Shown: positions 1 through 9,267, counted from the stretch's first letter. The stretch is 64,000 nt of DNA from UBA1447 sp964612185 (GCA_964612185.1 CAZTCR010000005.1:1-64000), one strand, 5' to 3'. Notes: generated from the sequence alone by a model not told the origin. Made by a program: numbers and translations.

Positions 1-10
1 TAAAGCGCTC

Positions 11-562
11 TCACTCCCCCGGCATAGCCGGGGGTTTATTGGTTAATACCAAAAAGGTGTTCGCCTTTTGCCGGCGAACATTCACACAGGTTATTTCAAC
101 CGCCCTTGTTGCCAGGAACCCCAGCACAAAACCGACTAAAGTTGAAATGATCAGTCCGTAAATGACCTTTTGAACGGACACCCAGTTAAACGCGTCGAGC
201 CCTTTCAGCGACATCCCCGCGCCCATCAGTCCTGCTATGAGCGCATGGCTTTCGCTTGTCGGGATACCGAATTTCCAGGCGGAGGTTGACCATAAAACAA
301 TGGATAATTGCGCCGCGCCCAGGGTTATCAGCGCTTGTGTGCCCACACCGATGTCCACCAGACTGGCGGTTGTTTTGGCAACGGCGCTGCCCATTAAAAA
401 TACGCCGAGGAGGTTAAAAACAGCCGCAAGCACAATAGCAACCCGCGGCCTGAGCACGCGCGTTGACACCACCGTCGCGATGGCGTTGGGCGAATCTGTC
501 CATCCGTTAACAAAGATAGACGTGCAAACAAGAATGATAACTGTAATTAATCCAATACCCAT
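11..562 (-). pseudogene. Inorganic phosphate transporter (PiT family), N-terminal half only
   Basis: The 183-residue product matches the first half of PiT/PitA phosphate permeases. It has a hydrophobic start, the first PiT signature (NGWTDSPNAIAT near residue 19, usually NGFHDTANAIAT), and about four to five membrane segments. Family members are normally about 330 residues or more and carry a second copy of the signature, which is absent here. The frame ends inside a perfect GC-rich hairpin that encodes the last residues (PPAMPGE), so the gene appears interrupted there. The rest could lie beyond the left edge in another frame. An AGGA lies about 12 bases before the ATG. It is downstream of the ceramidase-like gene on the same strand. 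The family call is firm; whether the break is real or a sequencing error cannot be told here. Confidence 0.7.
15..37. repeat. Perfect GC-rich hairpin at the broken 3' end of the PiT gene
   Basis: CCCCCGGC and GCCGGGGG flank a 3-base loop. On the plus strand a TTTATT follows, so it could act as a terminator for a gene entering from the left. It also sits exactly where the PiT reading frame is cut short, which would fit the end of a small mobile element such as an IS200-type hairpin. The window edge prevents a decision. Confidence 0.5.
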
Positions 563-640
563 TTACAGCATGAATCCTTTCGTGTAAATTGAACAGGTTC
601 TCTCGTCTGAAGGCCGGGCGTACGCCGGAAATGTGCTTTT

Positions 641-2164
641 TCACCTGACCGAATTCATCATTTCCTCGTAAGCCGAGAGCATCGTCGAAGCGCACTTTTT
701 ATCGATTGACACAATCTCCACATGCACGCTTTCCGGCGCGAGCATCGGTACAAAGTCGGTGTCCGCCACAATGTACCCCATCTGGTCATTGGCAAGGCCG
801 AACACCAGCAGTTTTTTGTCCGCGCCGACCAGCTGCTGGATCGATGGCACTGTCCATGCTTTCCCGCTCCAGGACTCGGCAGCGCTTGGTGTGCCCCCAT
901 ACGCGAGCGAGGGTTCCAGCTCGCCCGGAATCAGCGCAATGGCAATGTTTTTGCCGAACTGAGCATAGCCGATTTCCGAAACCAGTTCAATGCCGGCCAT
1001 TGCTTTTCTAACAACCGTGTTTTGAAACAACCCGACTTTAAACGCAAGGATCATAATTTTGTTGCGCAAAGGAAGGAATATTTCTTTGTGACGGATATAC
1101 AGCAGCGGTTCAACCGATATCTCGTCTTTCTCCGGTATACTCAGCAGCAAATCGGTAAAAGCATGCCCGTATGCCTTCATGGTATCTACAGCCGTCCGCT
1201 CTTCCGGCAAACCGAGCAGTTTCGAGTTCTTATTCATGGCGTTGCTTTGCACCGCGCCAAGGATTAGCATAAAGTTCGCGTTGGCTCTTTCGCCGATTTC
1301 CTTTTCCATATAGTATGGGTAATCCGAGGTAATCTGCCGGTTGCTCGAACCGTTGCCGCCGCAGTGGGTGCACCAGTTGATCATCCAGGTAGCCCTGCTT
1401 TGGGGGTTGTCTGGTATAAAACGCAACCGGTTCAGGTTGGTGTCATTGACATAGGGCGGGCGCTGATCTTTAATATAATCCGCCGCGTTCACCGCGCCGA
1501 AAACCATGGTGCCGGGTTCCAGTTGCTCGAAGGCGGTTTTGATGGTGTTGACGGTAACGCTGTAAAGATTTTCCATAAACGCCGGGTTTTTACCGTTTTT
1601 GATTCCGCCCCTTCTAAAAAGGTTTTTCACGGGATTGCGGAAAAATGCTTCCTTCAGCTCACCGTTCATGCCGAAAGTGTCCACCACACTGTGTTGGTGC
1701 AGCGTGAAAAGGTTGATGCTGACAATTTTGTTGTCCTTTGCGTACTGCGCCAAGCGGCTCCGGATTAACCGCACATCCTTGTTGGCAAGCCCGTATAAAT
1801 CGAGGGCGGCAAATACAGCGGTTCCCCCGACTCCGTCATTGATGGCGGCAGCCCGCACCCGCATATCATCGTATATTTCTGTCGCCGTCTTTCTGCCGCC
1901 TCTGATTTCTCCGGCGACAAAGTGGCTGCCGTCCAACTCGTTGCCGGTCAGCAGCGAATCAACAGCAAAGCCCAAATGCCATTTTGAGTTGTTTGTAACT
2001 TCTCCCTCGAAAGCGCCGGTTCCCTCAAAGAAGTAATCGCTTACATACTTGCTTTTTTTCAAAAATACCGGGGACGGTGTGAGGAAGTTCACGCAAGTGA
2101 ACAACCCATTGATCAGCTTTTGTGAAACATTATATTTCAGTTTGTACAGGGATTTTTTAGCCAT
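641..2164 (-). CDS. Neutral/alkaline ceramidase-like hydrolase
   Basis: The 507-residue protein resembles bacterial proteins annotated as neutral/alkaline non-lysosomal ceramidase N-terminal domain. Features supporting this are the opening GEI-type core, the GGNGSSN region near residue 270, and the C-terminal block with PGE, EPSLAYGG and FGLANDQMGYIV, where family members end their catalytic domain. That family hydrolyses the amide bond of ceramides with a zinc ion; activity on ceramide is not shown here, and many gut homologues are uncharacterised. No convincing signal peptide is present, although the N-terminus is basic and partly hydrophobic. It lies between a PiT remnant and a GPH-type symporter on the same strand, so the three may be co-transcribed. 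The start ATG at 2164 is supported by length, with only a weak ribosome site. Confidence 0.6.
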   Translation of the reverse strand: MAKKSLYKLKYNVSQKLINGLFTCVNFLTPSPVFLKKSKYVSDYFFEGTGAFEGEVTNNSKWHLGFAVDSLLTGNELDGSHFVAGEIRGGRKTATEIYDDMRVRAAAINDGVGGTAVFAALDLYGLANKDVRLIRSRLAQYAKDNKIVSINLFTLHQHSVVDTFGMNGELKEAFFRNPVKNLFRRGGIKNGKNPAFMENLYSVTVNTIKTAFEQLEPGTMVFGAVNAADYIKDQRPPYVNDTNLNRLRFIPDNPQSRATWMINWCTHCGGNGSSNRQITSDYPYYMEKEIGERANANFMLILGAVQSNAMNKNSKLLGLPEERTAVDTMKAYGHAFTDLLLSIPEKDEISVEPLLYIRHKEIFLPLRNKIMILAFKVGLFQNTVVRKAMAGIELVSEIGYAQFGKNIAIALIPGELEPSLAYGGTPSAAESWSGKAWTVPSIQQLVGADKKLLVFGLANDQMGYIVADTDFVPMLAPESVHVEIVSIDKKCASTMLSAYEEMMNSVR

Positions 2165-2215
2165 ACGAAAAACGGTCCTCCGGTTCTGTCAATCAATGGG
2201 CAGATTCTGACTGTT

Positions 2216-3823
2216 TTACAGTTTTTTGTCTTTATTTTTGATACCGACTTCCATCTGTTCGGCCGCTATCCTCGCCATCGTTTCCTTATCGGCCTCCGAA
2301 GCGCCTTTGGACATGTTTGAGCGGCGCTCAAGGAGTTCGGCGTACATTTTTTCACGCTTTTTGCCGGACAAATCGTAAAACAGCATCGGTATAATGCCGA
2401 GGAAACCTGTCACGAACGGAAGAATCGCGTAGGAAGCAAACAGCCAGTACTTGGTTGAGTTGCTCTGCGCGGCGCCCCGGATGTAAGCGGTCTGGTCATA
2501 ATTAATCCAGCGCTTGATTTGGAGCGACAGCAAGTTGGTGTAGATACCCGCGAGTTTGCTCGCAAGCCCCTTCGCGACGGAGGTCATTGCCTCCGTGCGG
2601 TATCCGTTCTTCCACTCGCAGTAATCCATGGATTCATTGTACATCTCGGTGGGGATTACTTTACGCAGGCCGTAGAAAAACGCGATAATCGTTTCATGAA
2701 CCGTCAGGGCAATGGCCATGATGGTTCTGTTTTTATACAATCCGTTTTGCTTGCCGCCGATGGACCCGATAATAAAAATCGGCACCATGAGCACCTGCCC
2801 GATGTATCCGCTTGCCAGGTATAGCGTACGGGACTGGAAGCGGCGGCGGAACCATGGGACAACCATGAAGGGCAGCGGGCCGAGCAGCGCCCCGGGGAAG
2901 CCGGTCACATACCCCAAAGACGCGAAATTGAGCACATCAATAAAGTAATCCGACCGGCTGCCGCCGACGGAAAAGGAACTCAGGATTTGCGAGAGCGTCA
3001 TGAGCAGCACGGGCTTGTTGTTTGTGATTGATTTGATGCCCTGCATAATGCTCGGCGTTTGGACGGACTGCGCGACCCTTTCGCGCATAATGGTGTTAAA
3101 CCACAGTGAAACAAGGCCGCCGACAACGCTTGTAAAAACACCCATGCCCACAAACAGTTTCAGGTACAGCGCGCTGACGGGGCCTTTTTTGGGCTTAATA
3201 ATGTTGTTGCCGATGAGGTCAATCAGGATAGTCATAATCTGCTCCGGCAATTTTTCGCCGAACAAACCGGAAAAGAAGTTCGCGATCGTCAGCATCCGTG
3301 TTCTTTCCACCGGATGCGGTGTGATGGTGGTGATAATACCGCCCTGCGCGATGCCTAAAAAGGTACCGATTCCTTCACGAACGATTGCCAGAATGGCATA
3401 GACAATAAACTTATTGAGGTCTTCAGGCCCCGTCCCGCCGAAGAAAAGCGGCAGCAGCCAATACAGGCAGGTGCCGACGGTACCGGGTATGGCCAGCAAC
3501 ACCAGATACGGCTTGAACTTGCCCCAGCGTGTTCTGGTTTTATCCACAATCGCGGCGGTGAAGATGTCATTAATGATGTCCCAAATGCCGTTGATGACAG
3601 ACAATATCTGCTGATATCTGAAGCTGACCTGCAGAATGGTGTTGACAAAGCGCTGACTATAGGTGTTGATATTAAAGCTCTGCGCCATATCCCACAGCAC
3701 ATAACCGGCAACCTCTTTGGTCCCCACATATCGCCGGTTTTGATAAACATAGTCGACCTGTGCTTTGGTAAACTCTTCCTCCGTTTGTTCAACAGCATCA
3801 ACTTTTTTGTCTTTACCCAACAC
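2216..3823 (-). CDS. GPH-type sugar:cation symporter (MFS superfamily)
   Basis: A polytopic membrane protein of about 535 residues. The motif DKTRTRWGKFKPYL near residue 90 is the signature of the glycoside-pentoside-hexuronide (MelB-like) symporters, and a preceding segment INGIWDIINDIFTAAIVDKT matches the conserved cation-site helix with its Asp residues. About 12 hydrophobic segments follow, ending in a charged cytoplasmic tail. The start is placed at the GTG at 3823, preceded by GAAGGA with six bases spacing; the longer open frame upstream has no such site. The plus-strand gene at 25627 is a clear paralogue sharing the N-terminal VYQ.RRYVG.KE block. The transported sugar is unknown; the divergent rhamnosidase next door makes a plant- or host-derived glycoside plausible (inference). 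Confidence 0.8.
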   Translation of the reverse strand: MLGKDKKVDAVEQTEEEFTKAQVDYVYQNRRYVGTKEVAGYVLWDMAQSFNINTYSQRFVNTILQVSFRYQQILSVINGIWDIINDIFTAAIVDKTRTRWGKFKPYLVLLAIPGTVGTCLYWLLPLFFGGTGPEDLNKFIVYAILAIVREGIGTFLGIAQGGIITTITPHPVERTRMLTIANFFSGLFGEKLPEQIMTILIDLIGNNIIKPKKGPVSALYLKLFVGMGVFTSVVGGLVSLWFNTIMRERVAQSVQTPSIMQGIKSITNNKPVLLMTLSQILSSFSVGGSRSDYFIDVLNFASLGYVTGFPGALLGPLPFMVVPWFRRRFQSRTLYLASGYIGQVLMVPIFIIGSIGGKQNGLYKNRTIMAIALTVHETIIAFFYGLRKVIPTEMYNESMDYCEWKNGYRTEAMTSVAKGLASKLAGIYTNLLSLQIKRWINYDQTAYIRGAAQSNSTKYWLFASYAILPFVTGFLGIIPMLFYDLSGKKREKMYAELLERRSNMSKGASEADKETMARIAAEQMEVGIKNKDKKL

Positions 3824-3997
3824 ATCACATCCTTCAATTTTTTGTCTCCGGATATTTAAAACAATCATATCACACAAATTTAGCCGCTTCAATACTAACA
3901 AGCAAGCCTTTTGCTAAAACGACAGAATCCCTGTCGGCGCAGCACTTCATTTTTGACATGTAATTTCCTTTTTCCCAATCTATCCTCTGCTGTCTAT

Positions 3998-4005
3998 GCT
4001 ATAAT
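3998..4005 (+). promoter_or_regulatory. Extended -10 promoter of the GH78 gene
   Basis: TGCTATAAT (TG at 3997-3998, TATAAT at 4000-4005) is an extended -10 with no good -35 at the usual distance. It predicts a transcript start near 4012, which would leave no room for a ribosome site before the ATG at 4017 and so favours translation from the ATG at 4038. Confidence 0.55.
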
Positions 4006-4037
4006 AGCTCGACATTATGAGAAAGCAGGTTTCATTG

Positions 4038-6209
4038 ATGACACACAAGGAAATGTTCGGTGACGCGAAATGGGTTGCACCTCAACCAAGCTGCGAGCAG
4101 CCCTGTATACGCAGCGAATTTGATGCGCAAAACACCCAATCCGCAGAAATCATCGTCTGCGGCCTCGGTTTTTTTGAGCTTTACCTCAACGGCAAGCGTG
4201 TCGCGGAGGATTATTTCGTCCCCGGCTGGACGGATTATGAGGAAAATGACAGTTTCAATACAACGGACAGATTTGCCCACCGCATCTACTGCGTCAAGTA
4301 TGAGTTAACGCCGTTTATCCATACGGGTAAGAATGTCATCGGCGCAGTGCTCGGCGCGGGCTGGTATAAAAAGGTCGGTTACGGGGATGTTAAACTTTGT
4401 TTTGCGATAACCCTGACCGCTGAAGACGGTAAAAAGCAGACCGTTATCAGCGATAAAAAATTGAAATGGACGCAAAGTCCCGTCATCATGAGCCGTATGC
4501 TGTACGGCGAAACCCACGATTACCGGCTGGAACTCCCCGGCTGGGGCACGGCGAATTTTGATGAGTCCGCCTGGCAGCATGTGAATGAAGTGCCCGAACC
4601 TGCAAGTGATTTCCTGCTGTGGGACTGCCCGCCCGACCGGGCAATCAGGCAGCTTGAACCCAAGGTAGTCAAGCGCTTTATCCACTACACCATTTATGAC
4701 GCGGGGGAAAACATCACCGGCTGGCCGGTGATAGAAATGACCGGCCGAAAGGGTTCCAAAACGGTCGCACGGTATACGGAGGAACTCGGCAAAACAGGCC
4801 TCCTTAATTCCGCCAGCTATACCTACAAACATTCCCGCAAAAGGATGCAAACGGATATCTACATCAGCTCCGGCAAAACGCGGCGAGTGCATCCCCGTTT
4901 TATGTGGCACGCGTTCCGGTATTTTTCATTAACCAACAACGCAAAGCCTTTATCTGTCACGGTGGTACACAGTGATGTCGCGGTGACCTCCGGTTTTGAA
5001 TGTTCCAACAAGACGCTCAACTGGCTCTATGACGCTTATATCCGCACCCAGCTTTGCAATATGCACGCGGGCATTCCCTCTGACTGCCCGCAGCGCGAAG
5101 GCAGGGGCTATACGGGCGACGGCCAGCTTGCCTGCGACGCGGCCATGCTGGTGCTTGACGGGCAGAAGTTTTATAAAAAATGGCTCGGCGATATCACCGA
5201 CTGTCAGGACGAGAAAACCGGCCATGTCCAATACACCGCGCCTTATTTCCCCTCCGGCGGCGGACCCGGCGGCTGGGGCTGCGCGATTGTCGAAGTGCCC
5301 TACACCTACTATTTGCATTACGGCGACAAGGATGTGCTGAAAGATTTTTTCCCGAAGATGCTGCGGTATTTCGACTATCTGGAAGCACACAGCGAAGACG
5401 GGCTGGTCACCAGCGATTCACCCGGCGCCTGGTGCCTCGGGGACTGGTGCACACCGGATGACATTAAAATCCCCGCGCCGCTGGTGAACAATTACTTTTA
5501 TATCAAATCTATGTACCGCGTGCTTGAAATCGCGCCGATTGTCGGCCGTGAGAATGTCCGGGCAGAAATGGAAAAACACATTGCCGAACGAAAAGCCGCG
5601 CTGATAAAAACCTATTACAATCCGGAAACCGGTGATTTTGCCGGGGATATTCAGGGCGCGAACTCATTTATGGCTGACATCGGCCTTGGCGGGGATAAAA
5701 CCTTTGACAACATCGTAAAAAAATACGAAAAGCTCGGCATGTACGACACAGGCATTTTCGGCACGGATATTCTGACAAGAATCCTCTTTGAGCGCGGGCA
5801 GGGGCAGCTGGCTTACGAGCTGCTCGCGGGGGAAAAAGAGGTTTCCTTCCACACCATAGCGGCGGCAGGTGCCACAACGCTTTGGGAATACTGGTCGGGC
5901 AAAAAATCCCACAGCCATCCGATGTTCGGCGCGGTGACAAGATATCTCTTTTATTATCTGCTTGGCATCCGGCAATCGGAAGGTTCAACCGGGTTTCAAA
6001 ACATCGTTATCGAACCTGTCATTGCCGAAAAACTTGATTTTGCCACGGGGCATATCACCACCGCAAACGGCAAAATTGCTGTTGCCTGGCAAAAAAAGAA
6101 CGGGGGCACAGAGTTTATTGTCGAAGTGCCCGCAGGTGTCAACGCGGCGTTCATCTGTCAAAATAAAAATATCCCGCTCAAGGCAGGCGTTAACACTTTT
6201 ACCGTTTAA
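4038..6209 (+). CDS. Alpha-L-rhamnosidase (GH78 family)
   Basis: A 723-residue enzyme removing terminal alpha-L-rhamnose from glycosides or polysaccharides. The N-terminal beta-domain shows the FFELYLNGKRV..DYFVPGWTDY block typical of GH78. The catalytic (alpha/alpha)6 barrel contains SDCPQREGRGYTGDGQL near residue 350, equivalent to the DCPQRDERLGWTGDAQ motif with catalytic acidic residues. The C-terminal barrel end has GATTLWEYWSG followed by SHPMFGAVTRYLFYYLLGI, again family-typical. No signal peptide is seen, so it probably acts in the cytosol on imported glycosides. The start at 4038 is preferred over the in-frame ATG at 4017 because AGCAGG lies eight bases upstream and a -10 box lies only a dozen bases before 4017. 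A HAD phosphatase follows closely. Confidence 0.88.
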   Translation: MTHKEMFGDAKWVAPQPSCEQPCIRSEFDAQNTQSAEIIVCGLGFFELYLNGKRVAEDYFVPGWTDYEENDSFNTTDRFAHRIYCVKYELTPFIHTGKNVIGAVLGAGWYKKVGYGDVKLCFAITLTAEDGKKQTVISDKKLKWTQSPVIMSRMLYGETHDYRLELPGWGTANFDESAWQHVNEVPEPASDFLLWDCPPDRAIRQLEPKVVKRFIHYTIYDAGENITGWPVIEMTGRKGSKTVARYTEELGKTGLLNSASYTYKHSRKRMQTDIYISSGKTRRVHPRFMWHAFRYFSLTNNAKPLSVTVVHSDVAVTSGFECSNKTLNWLYDAYIRTQLCNMHAGIPSDCPQREGRGYTGDGQLACDAAMLVLDGQKFYKKWLGDITDCQDEKTGHVQYTAPYFPSGGGPGGWGCAIVEVPYTYYLHYGDKDVLKDFFPKMLRYFDYLEAHSEDGLVTSDSPGAWCLGDWCTPDDIKIPAPLVNNYFYIKSMYRVLEIAPIVGRENVRAEMEKHIAERKAALIKTYYNPETGDFAGDIQGANSFMADIGLGGDKTFDNIVKKYEKLGMYDTGIFGTDILTRILFERGQGQLAYELLAGEKEVSFHTIAAAGATTLWEYWSGKKSHSHPMFGAVTRYLFYYLLGIRQSEGSTGFQNIVIEPVIAEKLDFATGHITTANGKIAVAWQKKNGGTEFIVEVPAGVNAAFICQNKNIPLKAGVNTFTV

Positions 6210-6245
6210 CGCCTCTGTTTAAAATAGTAAAGGGTTTCTTTGAAT

Positions 6246-7055
6246 ATGAAAAAGTTTGAGCAAGTTTTAATCACAAGTGACTTTGACGGCACCTTAAAAA
6301 ACGACGAGGGTGTCATCACGAAAGAGGTGCGCGAAGCCATCGCGTATTTCATTGCCGAAGGCGGGTATTTTACCGTTTCCACCGGCAGGACCTACCAGGG
6401 TTTTCATCTGTACGACCCCGGTTATATCAACGCCCCCGTGCTGCTGGCCAATGGCGCCATGGCGTATGATTACGAAAAAAAGTCGGTCGTATTTTTTGAC
6501 GGCATCGGCGACGAAGGGCTGGCGGCGGTCAGAGCCGTGCGGGACAATTTTCCGGCGGCGTCTATTGAAATGTATCCGTTCAACGAAACCTGTGCCATAC
6601 ACCTGACGGATGACACCGAGCGCCATTTTACCAGCCAGTTCATTGAGTTTGATGTAATCACCGACCCGTCGCAGGCCAAAAGGCCTTGGCAGAAGGTGAT
6701 GATCGGCAGCGATAACGAAACCTCGCAGAGAATTCAGAAGCTTTTAACATCCGTTACGGATGATCCCGCGTTTCTGCCGACCACCGGCTCTTTTGTTGAA
6801 GTAATGAAAAAGGGCGTGGACAAAGGCACGGGCCTTCATAAACTCGCCGATTATCTTGGTGTGCCTCATGATCGTTGCTACGCGGTTGGGGACGGCTATA
6901 ATGATGTGGAAATGCTCGTGGCGGCTGCAGGTGCTTTTGTGCCGGAAAATTCCGCGCCGGAAGCACTGGCGGCGGCAACGCATATTGTGCGTTCCAATAA
7001 CAACCATGCCGTCGCGCATGTGATTGAAATACTGGATAACTTGTATCCCCGCTGA
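6246..7055 (+). CDS. HAD-superfamily Cof-type sugar phosphatase
   Basis: A 269-residue cytosolic phosphatase. Motif I is ITSDFDGTL (nucleophile Asp in DFDGT) at the N-terminus, motif II is the VSTGRT segment, the motif III Lys is in the DKGTGLHKLADYLGV segment, and motif IV is GDGYNDVEML, all in the order of Cof/IIB HAD hydrolases. These act mainly on sugar phosphates; the substrate is not predictable. It starts 36 bases after the rhamnosidase and may be co-transcribed with it, for example to recycle a phosphorylated sugar. A TTG six bases before the chosen ATG has better spacing to AAAGGG (5 bases against 11) and is an alternative start. Confidence 0.82.
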   Translation: MKKFEQVLITSDFDGTLKNDEGVITKEVREAIAYFIAEGGYFTVSTGRTYQGFHLYDPGYINAPVLLANGAMAYDYEKKSVVFFDGIGDEGLAAVRAVRDNFPAASIEMYPFNETCAIHLTDDTERHFTSQFIEFDVITDPSQAKRPWQKVMIGSDNETSQRIQKLLTSVTDDPAFLPTTGSFVEVMKKGVDKGTGLHKLADYLGVPHDRCYAVGDGYNDVEMLVAAAGAFVPENSAPEALAAATHIVRSNNNHAVAHVIEILDNLYPR

Positions 7056-7069
7056 GGAGCATGAAGGTG

Positions 7070-7098
7070 TTGTAAAAGCCCGGTCGGTATCGTATAAT
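7070..7098 (+). promoter_or_regulatory. Promoter of the sensory hydrogenase operon
   Basis: TTGTAA (7070-7075), a 17-base spacer and a perfect TATAAT (7093-7098). The transcript would start near 7105 and reach the GGAGGAG ribosome site of the DRTGG gene at 7123-7129. Confidence 0.72.
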
Positions 7099-7136
7099 AA
7101 TAGAGTGGCCTAAAACCGCTTTGGAGGAGTTCACCC

Positions 7137-7490
7137 ATGACTGTAGGAAAAATAAAAGCTATTCTCGCCGCGGATGTTCTGTGCGGCGGCTGTTTGCTGG
7201 AACGGGATGTGCTTGCCGCCTGCGGCAGCGATATGATGAGCGATGTGCTGGCTTTTGCAAAAGAGCAGGCTGTTCTGCTGACCGGTCTTATCAATCCACA
7301 AGTAGTGCGTACAGCGGAAATGATGGATATGAAATGCATCGTGTTTGTTCGGGGCAAACGCCCCGGGGAAGACATCATTTCACTCGCGCGGGAGCGGGAC
7401 ATTATATTGCTTTGCACACGCCTGGAAATGTTCACCTCCTGCGGTTTGCTCTTTGCGAATGGCCTGCAGGGAGGCGGAGGCAAAAAATGA
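7137..7490 (+). CDS. DRTGG-domain protein of the hydrogenase locus
   Basis: A small 117-residue protein: KIKAILAADVLCGGCLLERDVLAACGSDMMSDVLAF at the start, then LLTGLINPQVVRTAEMMDMKCIVFVRGKRPGEDIISLARERDIILLCT. This is the pattern of stand-alone DRTGG-domain proteins found with clostridial [FeFe]-hydrogenase gene sets. DRTGG domains are also found next to CBS domains in phosphotransacetylases, and their role is thought to be ligand sensing; the biochemical job here is not known. GGAGGAG lies eight bases before the ATG. The stop overlaps the next start (ATGA), which indicates translational coupling. Conserved Cys residues sit at the N-terminus (CGGC). Confidence 0.7.
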   Translation: MTVGKIKAILAADVLCGGCLLERDVLAACGSDMMSDVLAFAKEQAVLLTGLINPQVVRTAEMMDMKCIVFVRGKRPGEDIISLARERDIILLCTRLEMFTSCGLLFANGLQGGGGKK

Positions 7491-7912
7491 GCACGCTTAA
7501 CCTGCACTTTGATGTTGACGGCAGCGACTTCACCCGGGCGGGTGAAGCCTCCGGCGAAGTGAAACGGGTTCTCAAAGAGCTGGGTTTGGATCCCGAAATT
7601 GTCCGCAATGTCTCCATCGCGATGTACGAGGGCGAAATCAACATGTTCCTTCACGCCGGCGGCGGTCAAATTGATGTGGAAATCTCCCCGGAAGTGATAC
7701 GAATAGTGCTTGCCGACTCCGGCCCGGGCATTGAGGATGTATCGCTTGCAATGATGGAGGGTTACTCCACAGCATCCGACCACATCCGCACGCTGGGTTT
7801 TGGCGCGGGGATGGGGCTGCCAAACATTAAAAAGTACACCGACGACATGATTATTGAAACACAAATCGGCATAGGCACCACTATCCGCTTAAAAATATTT
7901 ACAGCGAGCTGA
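7487..7912 (+). CDS. RsbW/SpoIIAB-like ATP-binding protein
   Basis: A 141-residue GHKL-fold protein of the anti-sigma-factor ATPase type. The N box is VRNVSIAMYEGEINMFLHAGG, the G1 box is LADSGPGIEDVSLAMMEGYS, and the G2 box is GFGAGMGLPNIKKYTD, ending with the ETQIGIGTTIRLKI strand. It lacks a dimerisation/phospho-acceptor domain, so it is not a complete histidine kinase. In comparable operons it sits between the DRTGG gene and the sensory hydrogenase and is presumed to relay the redox signal (inference). The ATG overlaps the previous stop. A longer open frame running upstream to 7121 is only an out-of-frame shadow of the DRTGG gene. Confidence 0.75.
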   Translation: MSTLNLHFDVDGSDFTRAGEASGEVKRVLKELGLDPEIVRNVSIAMYEGEINMFLHAGGGQIDVEISPEVIRIVLADSGPGIEDVSLAMMEGYSTASDHIRTLGFGAGMGLPNIKKYTDDMIIETQIGIGTTIRLKIFTAS

Positions 7913-7959
7913 CCGATTTCCGTTTTTCCCGAAACATACAAAGGATTTGAATCATCATT

Positions 7960-9267
7960 ATGGACATTTTTTACCATTCCGTCCGCCTGGACGCGGACAA
8001 ATGCAAAGGCTGCATGAACTGCATCAAACGCTGCCCCACGGAGGCTATCCGTGTCAGGAACGGCAAGGCCGACATTACCTCCGAAAGATGCATTGACTGC
8101 GGGGAATGTATCCGGGTTTGTCCCCAGCACGCGAAGTCGGCCGAAAGGGACTCTTTCGACATACTTTCAAACTATAAATACAATATCGCGCTGCCCGCCC
8201 CCACACTGTACGGGCAGTTCAACAACCTCGACGACATCGACTATGTCCTCACCGCGTTTAAAATGGTCGGCTTTGATGATGTTTTTGAGGTGTCCAAAGG
8301 CGCGGAGCTGATTTCCGAGGCTACCCGGCTGCTGCTCAAACGCGGCGAGCTGAAAAAGCCGGTCATCTCCTCCGCCTGCCCCGCGGTGTGCAGACTCATC
8401 CGCGTTCGCTTCCCGAATTTAGTGTCTCATGTGTTGGAGCTGAACTCCCCCATGGAAGAAGCCGCCCGCCTCGCAAGGCAAAAAGCGCATACGGATACCG
8501 GGCTGGCGCAGGAAGATATCGGTGTTTTTTTCATCACCCCCTGCCCCGCCAAAATCACCGCCATACGGCAGCCCATCGGGTTGGAGAAGTCGAACCTAAA
8601 CGGCGCTTTCGCGATAAAGGACATTTACCCGAAACTGCTTGAACAAATGAACCGTCTGCAAGATTCCGGCAACCTGCGGCAGTCCGGCATCATCGGTGTC
8701 GGCTGGGCGGCAAGCGGCGGTGAATCGGCGGCACTGCTGCATGAGCGGTATATTGCCGTTGACGGCATTGAGAACATCATCAAAGTGCTCGAGGAAATCG
8801 AGGATGAAAAGTTAAACAATGTTGATTTCATCGAGCTCAACGCCTGCACCGGCGGGTGTGTGGGTGGGGTGCTGTGCGCGGAGAATCCGTTTATCGCCCG
8901 CTCGCGGCTGCAGCATCTGCGTAAGTACCTGCCTGTTTCCTGCAATCATCTGGATGGTGAACAGGTTCCCGATGATATGAAGTGGAAAAAAACGCTAAAA
9001 GGGATTTCCGTGCTTAAACTGGCGGAAAATGTGGAAGACGCCCTGAATATGATGAAAGAGCTCAACACAATTGTTGACCGCCTGCCGGGGTTGGACTGCG
9101 GCACTTGCGGGGCACCTTCCTGCCGCGCGCTCGCAGAGGATATCGTCCGGGGCATCGCGCTGGAGAGCGACTGTGTTTTTTATATGCGGGATGAAATGGG
9201 CAACCCCAGCTTTCAGGGGCTGATTCCCCCGCCGTTTCGAAAACCGGTAAAGGATGATGATGAATGA
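7960..9267 (+). CDS. Sensory-type [FeFe]-hydrogenase (HydS-like) with C-terminal Fe-S domain
   Basis: A 435-residue protein. Residues 15-54 hold two [4Fe-4S] ferredoxin motifs (CKGCMNCIKRC and CIDCGECIRVC). The H-cluster domain keeps its cysteines: SSACPAVC (C140), TPCPAK (C195) and NACTGGC (C296, C300). The residue before C140, normally the proton-relay Cys of TSCCPGW, is Ala139, the substitution known in HydS-type putative sensory hydrogenases. The C-terminus has LDCGTCGAPSC plus C405, a four-Cys Fe-S domain, and no PAS domain. Expected role: slow H2/redox sensing that adjusts expression of the bifurcating hydrogenase. Its stop overlaps the next start (ATGA). Confidence 0.82.
   Translation: MDIFYHSVRLDADKCKGCMNCIKRCPTEAIRVRNGKADITSERCIDCGECIRVCPQHAKSAERDSFDILSNYKYNIALPAPTLYGQFNNLDDIDYVLTAFKMVGFDDVFEVSKGAELISEATRLLLKRGELKKPVISSACPAVCRLIRVRFPNLVSHVLELNSPMEEAARLARQKAHTDTGLAQEDIGVFFITPCPAKITAIRQPIGLEKSNLNGAFAIKDIYPKLLEQMNRLQDSGNLRQSGIIGVGWAASGGESAALLHERYIAVDGIENIIKVLEEIEDEKLNNVDFIELNACTGGCVGGVLCAENPFIARSRLQHLRKYLPVSCNHLDGEQVPDDMKWKKTLKGISVLKLAENVEDALNMMKELNTIVDRLPGLDCGTCGAPSCRALAEDIVRGIALESDCVFYMRDEMGNPSFQGLIPPPFRKPVKDDDE

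Noticed and set aside
7121..7486. Longer N-terminus for the RsbW-like protein
   Set aside because: The extension is out of frame with the DRTGG gene and Arg/Ser-rich; the ATGA overlap gives the proper start.
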